From Piper betle (taxonomy: Eukaryota > Streptophyta > Magnoliopsida > Piperales > Piperaceae): 64,000 nt of DNA. Positions 23,904 through 33,773 of this stretch are shown here, piece after piece (within the stretch, counting starts at the first letter, position 1; each line of letters opens with the position of its first letter). The stretch spans positions 1-64,000 of the forward strand of contig JAURVB010014793.1 in NCBI GenBank assembly GCA_033002965.1, in the 5' to 3' direction. Under the pieces are notes generated by a model. That model made no database searches, was not told the origin of the DNA, and saw only the letters and a list, made by a program, of their open reading frames with translations. The translations under genes were made by a program, and so were the position numbers.

Positions 23904-24334
23904 CACACTGTGTGTTGCCTCAAATTAATCATTGTGATTAGGAATTCCTCGTAGAGAAAGTTTTTTCCATCATAGTATTTTAATGAATATTTTTTGGGGT
24001 AGAAAAAAATTAAAAAATATTAATACATACTCACGTATATTAAAATATACAAAAAAAAATTATAATTTTTTTACACGGTAAAACATGGAATAGAAAAGAC
24101 GAGGAGAAAAATTATTTTTTTAAGTAAGTGTACACGTATATACAGCTTCCATTAAGCCATCTAGATCATTTTCGCTAATTAATCAGCAGCTTATCCAAAA
24201 GTCAATGCCCAATATATAGGGCAATTGACCGAGGGATCGATCATGAAGAGCTACTTATCGAAAGATTCATGCATGAATATATATGCATTAACATCTTATA
24301 GCAATATGTACATGCTCCTCATTAGATATATGAG

Positions 24335-24336
<2 letters not shown>
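23904..24336. other. AT-rich spacer between elements
   Basis: Low-complexity A/T-rich sequence between element C and the next (TA)n tract. Nothing else recognised. Confidence 0.5.
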
Positions 24337-24375
<39 letters not shown>

Positions 24376-24979
24376 TCCCGATTGTGTGAGCCAAAGCCAG
24401 GAAGTTGTTTCTGCGCCCATGATTAATTAAGACCGTCGGATCATAAAGACAATTGAGATTAAATCATCTCATCTACTCCCCTTGCCCCATCGTCGACCCT
24501 CCAAACCGACCATCGCCCCACTCTTCCTCCGACTGCCGGCCCATTCCTTCGGCAACCGTCGACCACACTTTCCGACGACCGGCGAAATCATTGGGGTTTG
24601 ATGACCACCAGCTTTTGGCTCGCTTTCACTGCAGTTTCCATGTTCTCTATTAACAGCTTGCTTTCACTGCAGTTTCCGCGTTCGCTTTTATCTCTTTAGA
24701 AATTGTATGATTGTTAGATGGAACTTTGTATTTGCCTGATTTTTGGCTATTTTTATGAATTCCAATTTGTGAGAACCCATTCAAAGATGCACATTTTTTA
24801 TGAGTACTTGTTGTTCATCTTTCAATTTTATTCTCTATATTAGCCAGCCCTTCGTAAATTCATTGTGCATTCATTGGTTTTTGACAGATATATGCATATT
24901 ATCTTTATACATAATTTATTCAATGAAGAAATTATATCTCTCCTGCAACTTATACTTTTGCATTATTTTCTTCATGTAG

Positions 24980-25090
24980 GGTTCTCACAATAATTACCCA
25001 ATGCTTGGACAAAGAAGGATTTGTTACATGTTCTAGGACAGCAAAGAGGAAGAAGGACGTTTACTGCAATTTCTCAGATGAAGTTGCAAG
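24980..25090 (+). pseudogene. Unrecognised exon-like stretch
   Basis: After CTTCATGTAG an open frame reads VLTIITQCLDKEGFVTC then SRTAKRKKDVYCNFSDEVA, ending at a possible donor (GCAAG, GTAACTTC). Composition looks like real protein rather than chance, but no start, no partner exon in frame and no family I can name. A following stretch at 25355-25480 (SHCECANCCYDTWENIM in one frame) carries stops. Confidence 0.3.
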
Positions 25091-25754
25091 GTAACTTCAT
25101 GCCACAATTGAGGCTTCACATACTCACTCTTGTGAATATAATTCATTGCTGTTAAATGGACTAAATTTGAAAAACAAGGCTATCTGTTAATTATACAAAG
25201 TACTTTAAACAGTGGTTGAAACCGAAAGAAAAATCTTGTCGATATATTTTATTATCTTGTATGAATCATTTTACTATAAATCTTGTTGGGGTGAATCTTT
25301 TTCAAATAATTTACTTTTTTGTCTTTCTAAACTAAACTTTCTATCGTGATTTTAGATGCCAGTTATACCATGGCATGTGAGGGACAATGTCACATATGAG
25401 ATCTCATTGTGAATGTGCCAATTGTTGCTATGACACTTGGGAAAACATCATGCAAGAAGAGCTAGGTTCACACATTTTATACATATAATGCACTGAGTTA
25501 TTGCTTGCTAAATTCAAGGTTTCCCATGTCCACGATCTGTACAAGATAACACCAAGCAATGTTTGGTTTGATATAAACCAGGACTTGTTGATTTGGTTGT
25601 AGAGGAGAGGATATGGTTTGCAAGTAAGTTAATTAATATCTCCTTTTAAACCATTAAATAGTTAAATTGAGTTTATATTTTGATTGGGTATTAGCTTTCG
25701 ATCTTGTAATATGCTATATGTATGGTTTACTTCGAGGAGTTAGATCTATCAAAT

Positions 25755-25828
25755 AGCCCTTTAGCTTAATAGGAAGAGCGCAAGGGCATCCTTCCCTTGA
25801 GGTGGTGGTTCAAATCCACCAAGGGCTA
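25755..25828 (+). tRNA. tRNA-like sequence 1 (probably degenerate)
   Basis: Acceptor arms AGCCCTT/AAGGGCT pair perfectly over 7 bp, followed by A as discriminator. D arm GCTT..GAGC, T arm GGTGG-TTCAAAT-CCACC (5+7+5, perfect). The anticodon arm CAAGG/CCTTG pairs but encloses 9 nt, or 7 nt (CATCCTT) with a sixth pair, lacking U33. The anticodon therefore cannot be assigned. Likely a tRNA pseudogene or tRNA-derived element; a working gene is not excluded. Confidence 0.5.
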
Positions 25829-26439
25829 AGATAAGCAAAACCTTTTCTTCCTTGCCAATCTTTTAGAGTTAAGTTTCTCTTATTAGCTTGTTAATTTGAA
25901 TGAGGATTGATGTTTCTATTGGTTAATTAGCAGATGCAATGCTCAAATTAGCTCTTCAGCAAGTGATTCTAAGTGAGATCAACAGAAATTCATGACATCA
26001 AATATTTTTTAATTAACTTGACACTACTACTAATAGCTTCTCAAAGAAAATTGGCAAGCTAGGCTATCACAAACAACTCCCATCCTGTTCAGAAAAAGAT
26101 GCCCACTTTCCATCCAAGTATTGTAATTAGTAATATAATGAAACCCTATTTAATTAAAAGGTAGGGTGCTTCAAAATGATGTGATGTCGTTTATGAAGAG
26201 ACGATGGTTCGATCCTATCAAGATCCAATTTAAGTAACAATTCGTGCTTTTAATCAACTATTCAATATGCAATTGCTTTTTGTTTTAAATTATCAGCTAG
26301 TTGTTGATTAATTTAGGTAACAAGGAAGTTCTAAAAAATAAAATATTCCATCTCATCTAGTTTTATATTTATGAACTCAAATGACTTAATAGAATATGGC
26401 ATTTGACTTGGTATGAAAGTTAATAAATCACAATAATGT

Positions 26440-26515
26440 TAGCTCTTGGTGGAATTGAACCACCATCTCCGAGGGAAGAATATTCCCTGGTGTTCTTCCA
26501 TTAAACTAAAGAGCT
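26440..26515 (-). tRNA. tRNA-like sequence 2, homologous to number 1, inverted
   Basis: On the minus strand: acceptor AGCTCTT/AAGAGCT (7 bp), D arm GTTT..GAAC, anticodon arm AGGGA-ATATTCT-TCCCT (5-bp stem, 7-nt loop with T at position 33, formal anticodon ATT), and T arm GGTGG-TTCAATT-CCACC. It aligns with sequence 1 along its whole length with 2-3 nt gaps in the anticodon/variable region. The extra bases around the anticodon stem are unusual for a normal tRNA. Confidence 0.5.
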
Positions 26516-27536
26516 ACTTGGCTCAACAGAGTGATAAAACTAATACCGAGTGTGAATACGCCCAATAGAATGAAGTTGATCGGATGCCTCCAATGATAGT
26601 AAAACAGAGGGCAAATAGCTGCAAAATGAAAATTAAATATCATTACCACCACCAATACCAAATACAAGTTACTCATGCAACCGAAGTAGGTATCAACCAT
26701 TATCTTGACTACGCCGTCACACTTTATCCAACCAAGCTAGTCAAGATAATTGCAATGAATTCATTTCCAGTCAAAAAAGTTTTTATAATAAACAAAAGCA
26801 ATTTTACAAGTATGCTCATTTAATTAATGAGAGCGAGACCATGAAATTTTATCAATTTGAAGTAAAGATCCTTATTCTTTAAATTCGTCGTGAAAATCGC
26901 ATATCAAAAATTATTTCACGACAATCGGATACTATTTAACACTAAGACTACTAAGACAAACACAGATAAGGTCATTGCAATAATACACCGCAACTTTTGA
27001 ATAAAATAAACAATGAGAACCCTTCGAAAAGCAAGCAATACAGTGAAAAATACCAATGTCAACTAGCACCCCTACTTACCTTTTCCCTCCACACAAAGTA
27101 AGCAGTAAAGAATAAAAAAATCGTAAAGAAATCATCTCACACATAAAGTTGAACGCTAAGATCAACAAAATAAAATGCTCCCACATAGGGCAGACGCATA
27201 GCAGTGCATTTTTGTTTTTCTTTTTTGCAAAAAGAATAGATTGGATTATGATGAACATCAAAAAACTATAAAAAATACATCCCCATGATCATTTCCACTC
27301 CAAACCATCTCTGACTCTAAACATATCCCTCCACACAGCACGCAAGAAATCAATTCACAAAAAAATACGGTACAATTGAACTCTAAAAACAACAAGCGAA
27401 ATAGAAATCAATCCACAAAGAAAACAAGCCACCGCACCTGCACGATGACATTAAGTTTGATAATTTAGCTGAAAAAGTTCAATGTAGATCAAAGTTAGAG
27501 AATTATAAAACTTCGGAAAGAAAGAAGCTCAGTAAG

Positions 27537-27835
27537 CTAAGAAATGATAAACAAATGTTGGAGGTACTCAAAATGAGTACAGCCAAGCCAAGAATACTGG
27601 GTGGTTGCCTCTATCACCAGATCTTGCAGCTCCTTTTCCTTTACTTCATCCTCTTGGAAAGTAAGCATGCATTCTCCAAACATCTCTGGATGAGCATCTG
27701 AGAATATTTTCCTTACATTAAGCCTCAGACTTTGAACAGCTTGATTCCAATGACTACAAATATTATTTTTCAAAGCTGAATAATCAGGTTTCTTACGTGA
27801 TCATTATTCCATAGGAACAATGCACGCTCAGCCAC
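27537..27835 (-). pseudogene. PP2A B' (B56) regulatory subunit fragment
   Basis: On the minus strand from 27835 the sequence encodes VAERALFLWNNDHVRNLIIQ and then a stop; after a shift of one frame it continues HWNQAVQSLRLNVRKIFSD, then HPEMFGECMLTFQEDEVKEKEL. Both blocks match the C-terminal repeat region of plant B56-type phosphatase 2A regulatory subunits. About ten residues (normally around NRKVILPIIFP) are missing between them, with loss of frame. No other part of the gene is nearby. This looks like a captured or duplicated fragment that no longer codes. Confidence 0.75.
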
Positions 27836-28708
27836 CTCGACAAAGACGCAACAACATTAAATTGTCAACACAATAAGTAAACCATCCAAGTCCAACTAAA
27901 TTTCAATTCCAAAGCTAGTCATTCTAAGGAAAATTATTGAGATGGCAATGCAGAACCGTAAATTTAAATTGCGAAAAGAGTGAAAATAAATCACTTTGCA
28001 GTTTACATACACAGAGGAGAAGAAAGAATCCTTTCACATAAACCATCCAAAGCTACTCCATGCCATGCTAACAAATTTCAAAAATAAACAAATGTAGCTT
28101 TCAATCAATACAAACCAAGATTCAATCACATAAACGCATTCCAACAATAAGCCCTCAAAATGAGGTAAACAAATCATATAAACAAAACCCAAAATGCCAA
28201 AGGATAGCTAGAACATGAGGGATTAGAAAACGGACCTGAAATTGGGGAGATGAGATACTGTTCTGTTGGATTGGTGGGTGTTGGATATAGTTTGTGTGAG
28301 CGGCCGGCGGCGGTGCAGGGGGTGCACGGCAGCCAAGGGGCCGGGACCGCCGATGGTGCAGAGAGGCGGCAGTGGCAAGGCCTGGAGAGGCAGTGGGAGG
28401 AGGAGGTGGTGGGAGGAAGAGCCTAGCCGGTGGTAAGGTCAGTTCTGGCTGGTGGGAGGAGGAGGCGGTGGCAAGGCCCAGGCGGCGGAGGCAATGGCTG
28501 GAGAGGCGGTGGGAGGAGGAGGCGGCGGTGGGAGGAGGAGGCGGCAGTCACAGTGGCTGGAACGGCGGTGGGACAAAGTCGCCTCCACGTGATGATGCCT
28601 AAGCTAGAGCTGCGGCCGCTGCTTCACAAGCTCCTATCAAACCCATATTTTGGTTCATCATTAAAATAAGAGGTTTTGAGTTTTGTTAATATATATATAT
28701 ATATATAA

Positions 28709-29490
28709 GTAGACCGCCCAGAGGGTGGGAATCCCCAGAAGCAACTTTGATCTAGTTTGCTTCGAAAACAATCGATCCAAATATCATATATTCCTTGGGA
28801 TCGTTTTTCCTTCTGGTATATTGGATTGAAACGAACCAAAAGATAGCACCTTGAGCCTTCACTATTCCCCAGCATGCATTGAGGTACCCATTTGGTTTAA
28901 GATGCAAAGAAGACGCCGTTGATTGCTTGAATGCCACCCTTCACAGAGTTTCCTTTCCCAAGGGTGGAAATTTATTATGACCAGCTCTACATGCATCGTC
29001 GGCTTTTCCCATCAACATGGAAAGACAGTCAATGGCAAAACTTTTGAATGATCTCCTTGCTTTTAACTCTACCATGCAATCATCAATGGCAAACAATAGT
29101 TGCTTTCACACATATTACGTACTTCTATTACGATCTTAAGAAACTTCTCACTTTGTTAATTAATATGATGAAACATAAACTGCATCTACTTCACGTACTA
29201 GCGTGTGGACTAATTAACTAATGAGAAATGGTTGATATATTCCATCATTCGATTATAATTCATTTATACAAAACTTCGTATATCAAGTGCATGATAAAGA
29301 ATAACGCATCTACTAATTGCCATTTATGAGAATGAATTTGTTGAAATATGACGATCTTAACGATAGCAATTTAACAGAATACGCAGCACGTAGATCAATG
29401 CAAAAAATTATATATTGCATATTCTACATATATATAAATGCATAGTAGATTCTTAGTCATCGAGCTTATGATTACAAACTACGTTAGCTT
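28709..29490. other. Upstream flank of the NAC gene
   Basis: AT-rich intergenic DNA. A minus-strand open stretch at 28752-28937 has no recognisable family. Probably includes the NAC promoter. Confidence 0.4.
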
Positions 29491-29619
29491 TTGCCCTGCT
29501 CCTCAGGCGTAGTAGAAGGTACGCCACTTTTCCACGCCTTCCCACCTTTTAAAATCCGGAGTTGCACCTCCGCTCAGAGCGCAATTGGACCCTTTGCTAG
29601 CTGCAGACGTCGGGAAAAA

Positions 29620-30951
29620 TGGCCGCCGGGATTCCGATTTCACCCAACAGAAGAGGAGCTACTGCACTGCTATTTGAAGAAGAAGGTGACCTTCCAAAAG
29701 TTCGAGTTGGAGGTCATTAGAGAAGTGAACTTGAATAAGATGGAGCCTTGGGACCTCCAAGGTGACCGAATTAATCATTTCTCTCCTAGCAATTAATTGC
29801 ATGCTTAATTCTCTACAAGAGATATGAGATTGTAAATTTTTATGACAAAGTTAATTCCTAGTGACGAACTAGAATCCTCAATCAATAAATTTTCTTTATC
29901 AAAGCGGCCATGTTTATCTTGGAGTACTGATTCTGATCAAATGACTATTGTAATCTCATGTGCAATTTGGTGATGTAAATTAATGGGTGTAGAGAGGTGT
30001 ACGATAGGGGCCACGCCACAGAACGAGTGGTACTTCTTTAGTCACAAGGATAGAAAGTACCCAACAGGTTCAAGGACCAACAGAGCAACAAACGCCGGGT
30101 TTTGGAAGGCAACGGGGAGGGACAAGTGCATAAGGAATAGCAACAGCAAGATTGGGATGAGGAAGACCTTAGTCTTCTATAGAGGCAGAGCTCCTCATGG
30201 ACAAAAGACTGATTGGATCATGCATGAGTATCGTCTAGAAGAGAACGATGATGAACAAACAAATGCAATTGTAAGCTTAAACTATACAAGGTGTTTAATT
30301 GTCAATTCTTTTCTTATTAGTTTGAGCTTTAGAAACATATACAAATAATAGCCCATATTTTAATTTCACCTAATGATCATATATTCTAGATCAGATAAAA
30401 TTGATAATCTAATAATTAATTGTGTTTCCAATGACGTCTGTAGTTTGTTCTTTTCTCCATAGGAGGATGGATGGGTGATATGTCGAGTTTTGAAGAAGAA
30501 ACTCATCAAGGTTAGCAATATTGAGAGCAGCTCAAACCTCTCCGTCGTCGGCAACCATCCCTCACCGAGGGCAATTGCTAACTACCATCAAGCCCTAACC
30601 CTGGGAGACCACCATGCAGACTATGGTCACCATGGTGACATGCAAACCTTTCAAGAGCATGGCCTCCATCACTACCATCCATTATCCGTACCTAACGACA
30701 CCAACACAGGCGAAATTCACCTGCATTGCCGCGGCGATGGGCCGAGGCCGCCTCCGTTCTACGACTTCCCAGCGTTGCCAGGGGATCAGTCTTCTCCGGC
30801 CATGGTCAAGCAATTGTTGGCCACCATGGGGCGTGAGTCTGAGTCTGATCCTGCCCAACAAATGATGAACCATGGAAGGGAAGAGGCCGCGCTCAGCAGT
30901 GATTGGCCCTTGTTGGTGACTATTGGTCAGGTCGACGAGCCATCCACATAG
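29620..30951 (+). CDS. NAC transcription factor, SMB/BEARSKIN-like, no in-frame ATG found
   Basis: Exons to 29761, 29993-30270 and 30463-30951, GT-AG. Nuclear DNA-binding regulator with NAC subdomains A ([21 protein letters not shown]), B ([17 protein letters not shown]), C ([20 protein letters not shown] and [16 protein letters not shown]), D ([29 protein letters not shown]) and E ([13 protein letters not shown]). CIRN after GRDK and the [10 protein letters not shown] form point to the SOMBRERO/BEARSKIN group, which controls root-cap and wall programmes. The C-terminus is His/Pro-rich and ends [16 protein letters not shown]. The natural start just before PPGF is absent: AAAATGG at 29619 is out of frame by one base, and the open frame reaches back to 29491 without an ATG. 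Either one base was lost or the locus has a different first exon. Confidence 0.88.
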
Positions 30952-32160
30952 GATGCACTTACATGCCAGTTCACCAGATAAACCAGCTCTCTTTCCTGGT
31001 GAAATGAACCTTTGGGGCTATGGAGAGTAGAAATCAAGCATGTATAATACAATTCCTTCACTTTGAGCTCTTGTTAATGCTCGTTATTATTCTTGGGTGT
31101 TTTTGGTTGTATCATATTTCTTTTACTATTGTTGGATGTGATTTAAAAAAGTTATATTCATCTTTATTTCTTTCTTTCGTTTTTTTATGTGGGCATTTAA
31201 AAAATCCAATGTTAACTCTAATACCTTTTCAAGTTAAAGTACTAACATTCTGTAACTATTATTTGTTGTGATCAAAGGAAATTAATATGGTGCACTTACA
31301 GCCTTACACCAAAAAAGATTAAGACATTCAGAATGCTCGAAAAGTTAATATTGACTAATTTACCTTATGTGAACATGTTGACTCAGTACTTACAACTCCC
31401 TATTAAATAAATACACGAACTTTGGAGTCAAAATAATATTCAATTTCGTTTAAATAATCTACCTTGCCCATATAGGTAAAAAAAGTTGCCCTTTTTTGGT
31501 ACATAAATTGGAAATCTTTGACTGTGAGAATTGAGTTTTGAATTTGGTCAAAGGGTTTAGCTAAACTCATAATGTATCAAATCAAATATGAGTTAGGCTA
31601 GAACATATATTTGAAAGCCCTGAAATCACACCGCTAAAAACATAATGTAAAATTACATTGGGGGGTGGTAAAACTAGCAATCTCATTGACGCTTACGAAT
31701 CTGAGTTGTAAATTTATATTAACGATTTAATAAGATTAGTTTTTTTAAGTATAAATTATATTTATATAATTTTTATACTATTCACAATTAAGCTCAAAAA
31801 TACTACAAGTCGGTTCATTAGATTACACCCTTCCTCGGGCTCGTGAACCTAAAATAAATTTACACTAAATTTACAAATTAAACTCATTTATAATAGCTTT
31901 AAAGTAAAGTATTTTTAATGTTAATCTATTTTAACAATATAAATTATATTCACAATTTAACTACTCCCCAAAGAACAAATTAGTTTAAAAGAACTATAAG
32001 TATTGTTAAAACCCGCTCGTTTATAACACTAGGGAACAACTTAGAGACTAAGACTTGCTTTGAAGTAATGAAATTAAATTAGTTGACCACATCCATCTCC
32101 ATCACCTCTCCCGCCAAAAGGAATCAGATTCGATATAAAAAAGTTTCGAGCTTTGGCCAT
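30952..32160. other. 3' flank of the NAC gene and AT-rich intergenic DNA
   Basis: Probable NAC 3' UTR up to roughly 31.3 kb, then A/T-rich sequence without a supported feature. Confidence 0.45.
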
Positions 32161-32353
32161 GGCAACCAGTGTCTGCCGTTGATGTTGTGTGCAGCTTAGC
32201 AGAGCCATGGCCTGGATCCATCATGCCGACGTCGATGTGGAAGCTAGAGGCAGGTCCTGAGCTCGGGTCGACCGCCGCCGGCGACGACCTGACGTGGAAG
32301 GCCGTGGCCTGCAAGCTTGCTTGGCGTGTCGGTAGCAAGGAGGGCAAGAGAGA

Positions 32354-32997
32354 TTGGGAGGGGATGTTCGTGGTGATTCCGATCGTCTTCCGCAAATACT
32401 CCGGAAGTGCACTTCTGAGCAGCAGGATCAGCGATGGCACCGGACATTGCTGCCGGTGGAGATGCTGCCCAGGGGCGAAGCGTCGGGCGGGTACATCTTT
32501 GTCTGCAACGACACCATGCAAGAGGATCTCCGACGCCAGCTCTTCGGTAGTGTAGCATCAAAGTTGGGTTCTTTTTGAGATTGTGAGCTTGTTTGGTTGA
32601 ATTTGGGGCGAATTTTTATGCAGGGTTGCCTCCAAGTACAAGGATTCGGTTAGAGCAATCACTCCTGCGCTGCCTCTCTTCTTGTACAACTACACTGCTG
32701 ACCAGCTACGCGGAGTGTTTGAGGTTGAGAACATTCGTCTTTTATAACGAATATGGAGATGACTCATTGAATCATTCTCATGAAATGAAGCTTTTCTGGC
32801 TTGCTAAGATGTTGGTGATTGCCAGACTTCAACTCTCCGATCCTGATGTACGCTTTCCCCACCCAGATAAGTAATCTATCATATCTTTATGTTCGTCTAC
32901 GGTTTACAGTTAATAAGACCGTCACGTTGTTCTGATTGGCTTTTTTCTGCATCAGGCACTTGCGCTGCTTGACTTGTTCATGAAGGATTTTTCTTGA
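32354..32997 (+). pseudogene. DCD-domain protein locus, decayed
   Basis: Exon ending at 32546 encodes LPRGEASGGYIFVCNDTM then QEDLRRQLFG, the start of a DCD (development and cell death) domain of the N-rich-protein type. The next piece (32624-32847, proper AG start) begins GLPP, then needs one extra base to read YKDSVRAITPALPLFLYNYT and DQLRGVFEV, after which the frame stops. The usual FGGxNIDPTAW section is missing, and RLQLSDPD in another frame joins a last exon (32956-32997) coding ALALLDLFMKDFS and stop. Family members act in ER-stress and NRP-mediated death signalling. With two frame changes and a missing core I call it a pseudogene, although the frame changes alone might be assembly errors. 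Confidence 0.7.
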
Positions 32998-33773
32998 AGA
33001 AGATCATCGCCCTGTAATGATTTCATGCATGTAATTTGCATGGGAGATGGAAAAGAGCAAGCTTTCTTAATACAAGTTAAGTATAAGCCATGCCAAGATA
33101 AGGAGATGGTTTAGTTTTGGCAAGCAATTTATACCTGTAAAGATGTTCATGTGATGTAAAAGGTATTCTTGCTTAGATTTCAAGTTGCAATTTGGGCATG
33201 GAAAAAGTTGCTTACCTTTCCAAAGAAAGCCCACAGACAAATAAAAGCTTAGGCTTAGCTCTAATGAGACATCAAGACTCTTTGGCTTCAAATTTCTGTG
33301 GCCGTGGCCAATTGATGCCAAAGACGTTAAGGTGCCGCCCTTTGTGCATCATATCACTGATAGAGGCAATGGATCCAACGTAGAAGGCAATGACAACCAA
33401 TGTATCAAGTATCAGTGGTCAGTAGCCAACCAACAATTAAGCCTATCAAGGAATAAAACAATATATACAAAAGGCTGACAATGCACTTTTACAAAGACGT
33501 GCTCTAGTGATTCAATATATGCTTTAGATGACAGTTGGATCACAGAGCCACCCTCGCTGTCTACAATCTGATCACAACTAATAATTACTAAATGAAGTAC
33601 ACTAAAATGCATCTTCCACTTTGTTGCGCTCATGAAACATAGGCTTCGACTACACCAGCATTGCTTCTGCTTCTGATAATACAAACTCACACCCCGCCTC
33701 CTAATAAGAAGATATAGTAGTCCTTCCAGAAGGAAACACAATTATTCTGATTAAAATGGCTTTGTTATTGACT
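32998..33773. other. Spacer between convergent DCD and ARF loci
   Basis: Should contain both 3' UTRs. No coding signal supported. Confidence 0.45.

Larger units (their letters stand above)
24337..28708. mobile_element. (TA)n-bounded accessory segment D with tRNA-like and captured gene fragments
   Basis: Bounded by (TA)n at 24337-24372 and 28689-28708. The left part (24470-24560) is C-rich and the right part (28290-28590) G-rich, recalling the plan of elements A to C, but I find no GACTCGAGTC core and no matching terminal inverted repeats. Between them are AT-rich DNA, two tRNA-like sequences in opposite orientation (25755-25828 and 26440-26515), an exon-like stretch (about 24980-25090) and a PP2A B' gene fragment. 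It may be a transduplicating element or simply two unrelated TA tracts around old debris. Confidence 0.35.

Noticed and set aside
28372..28669. Gly/Arg-rich open frames
   Set aside because: Repetitive GGAGGAGGCGG sequence; no family.
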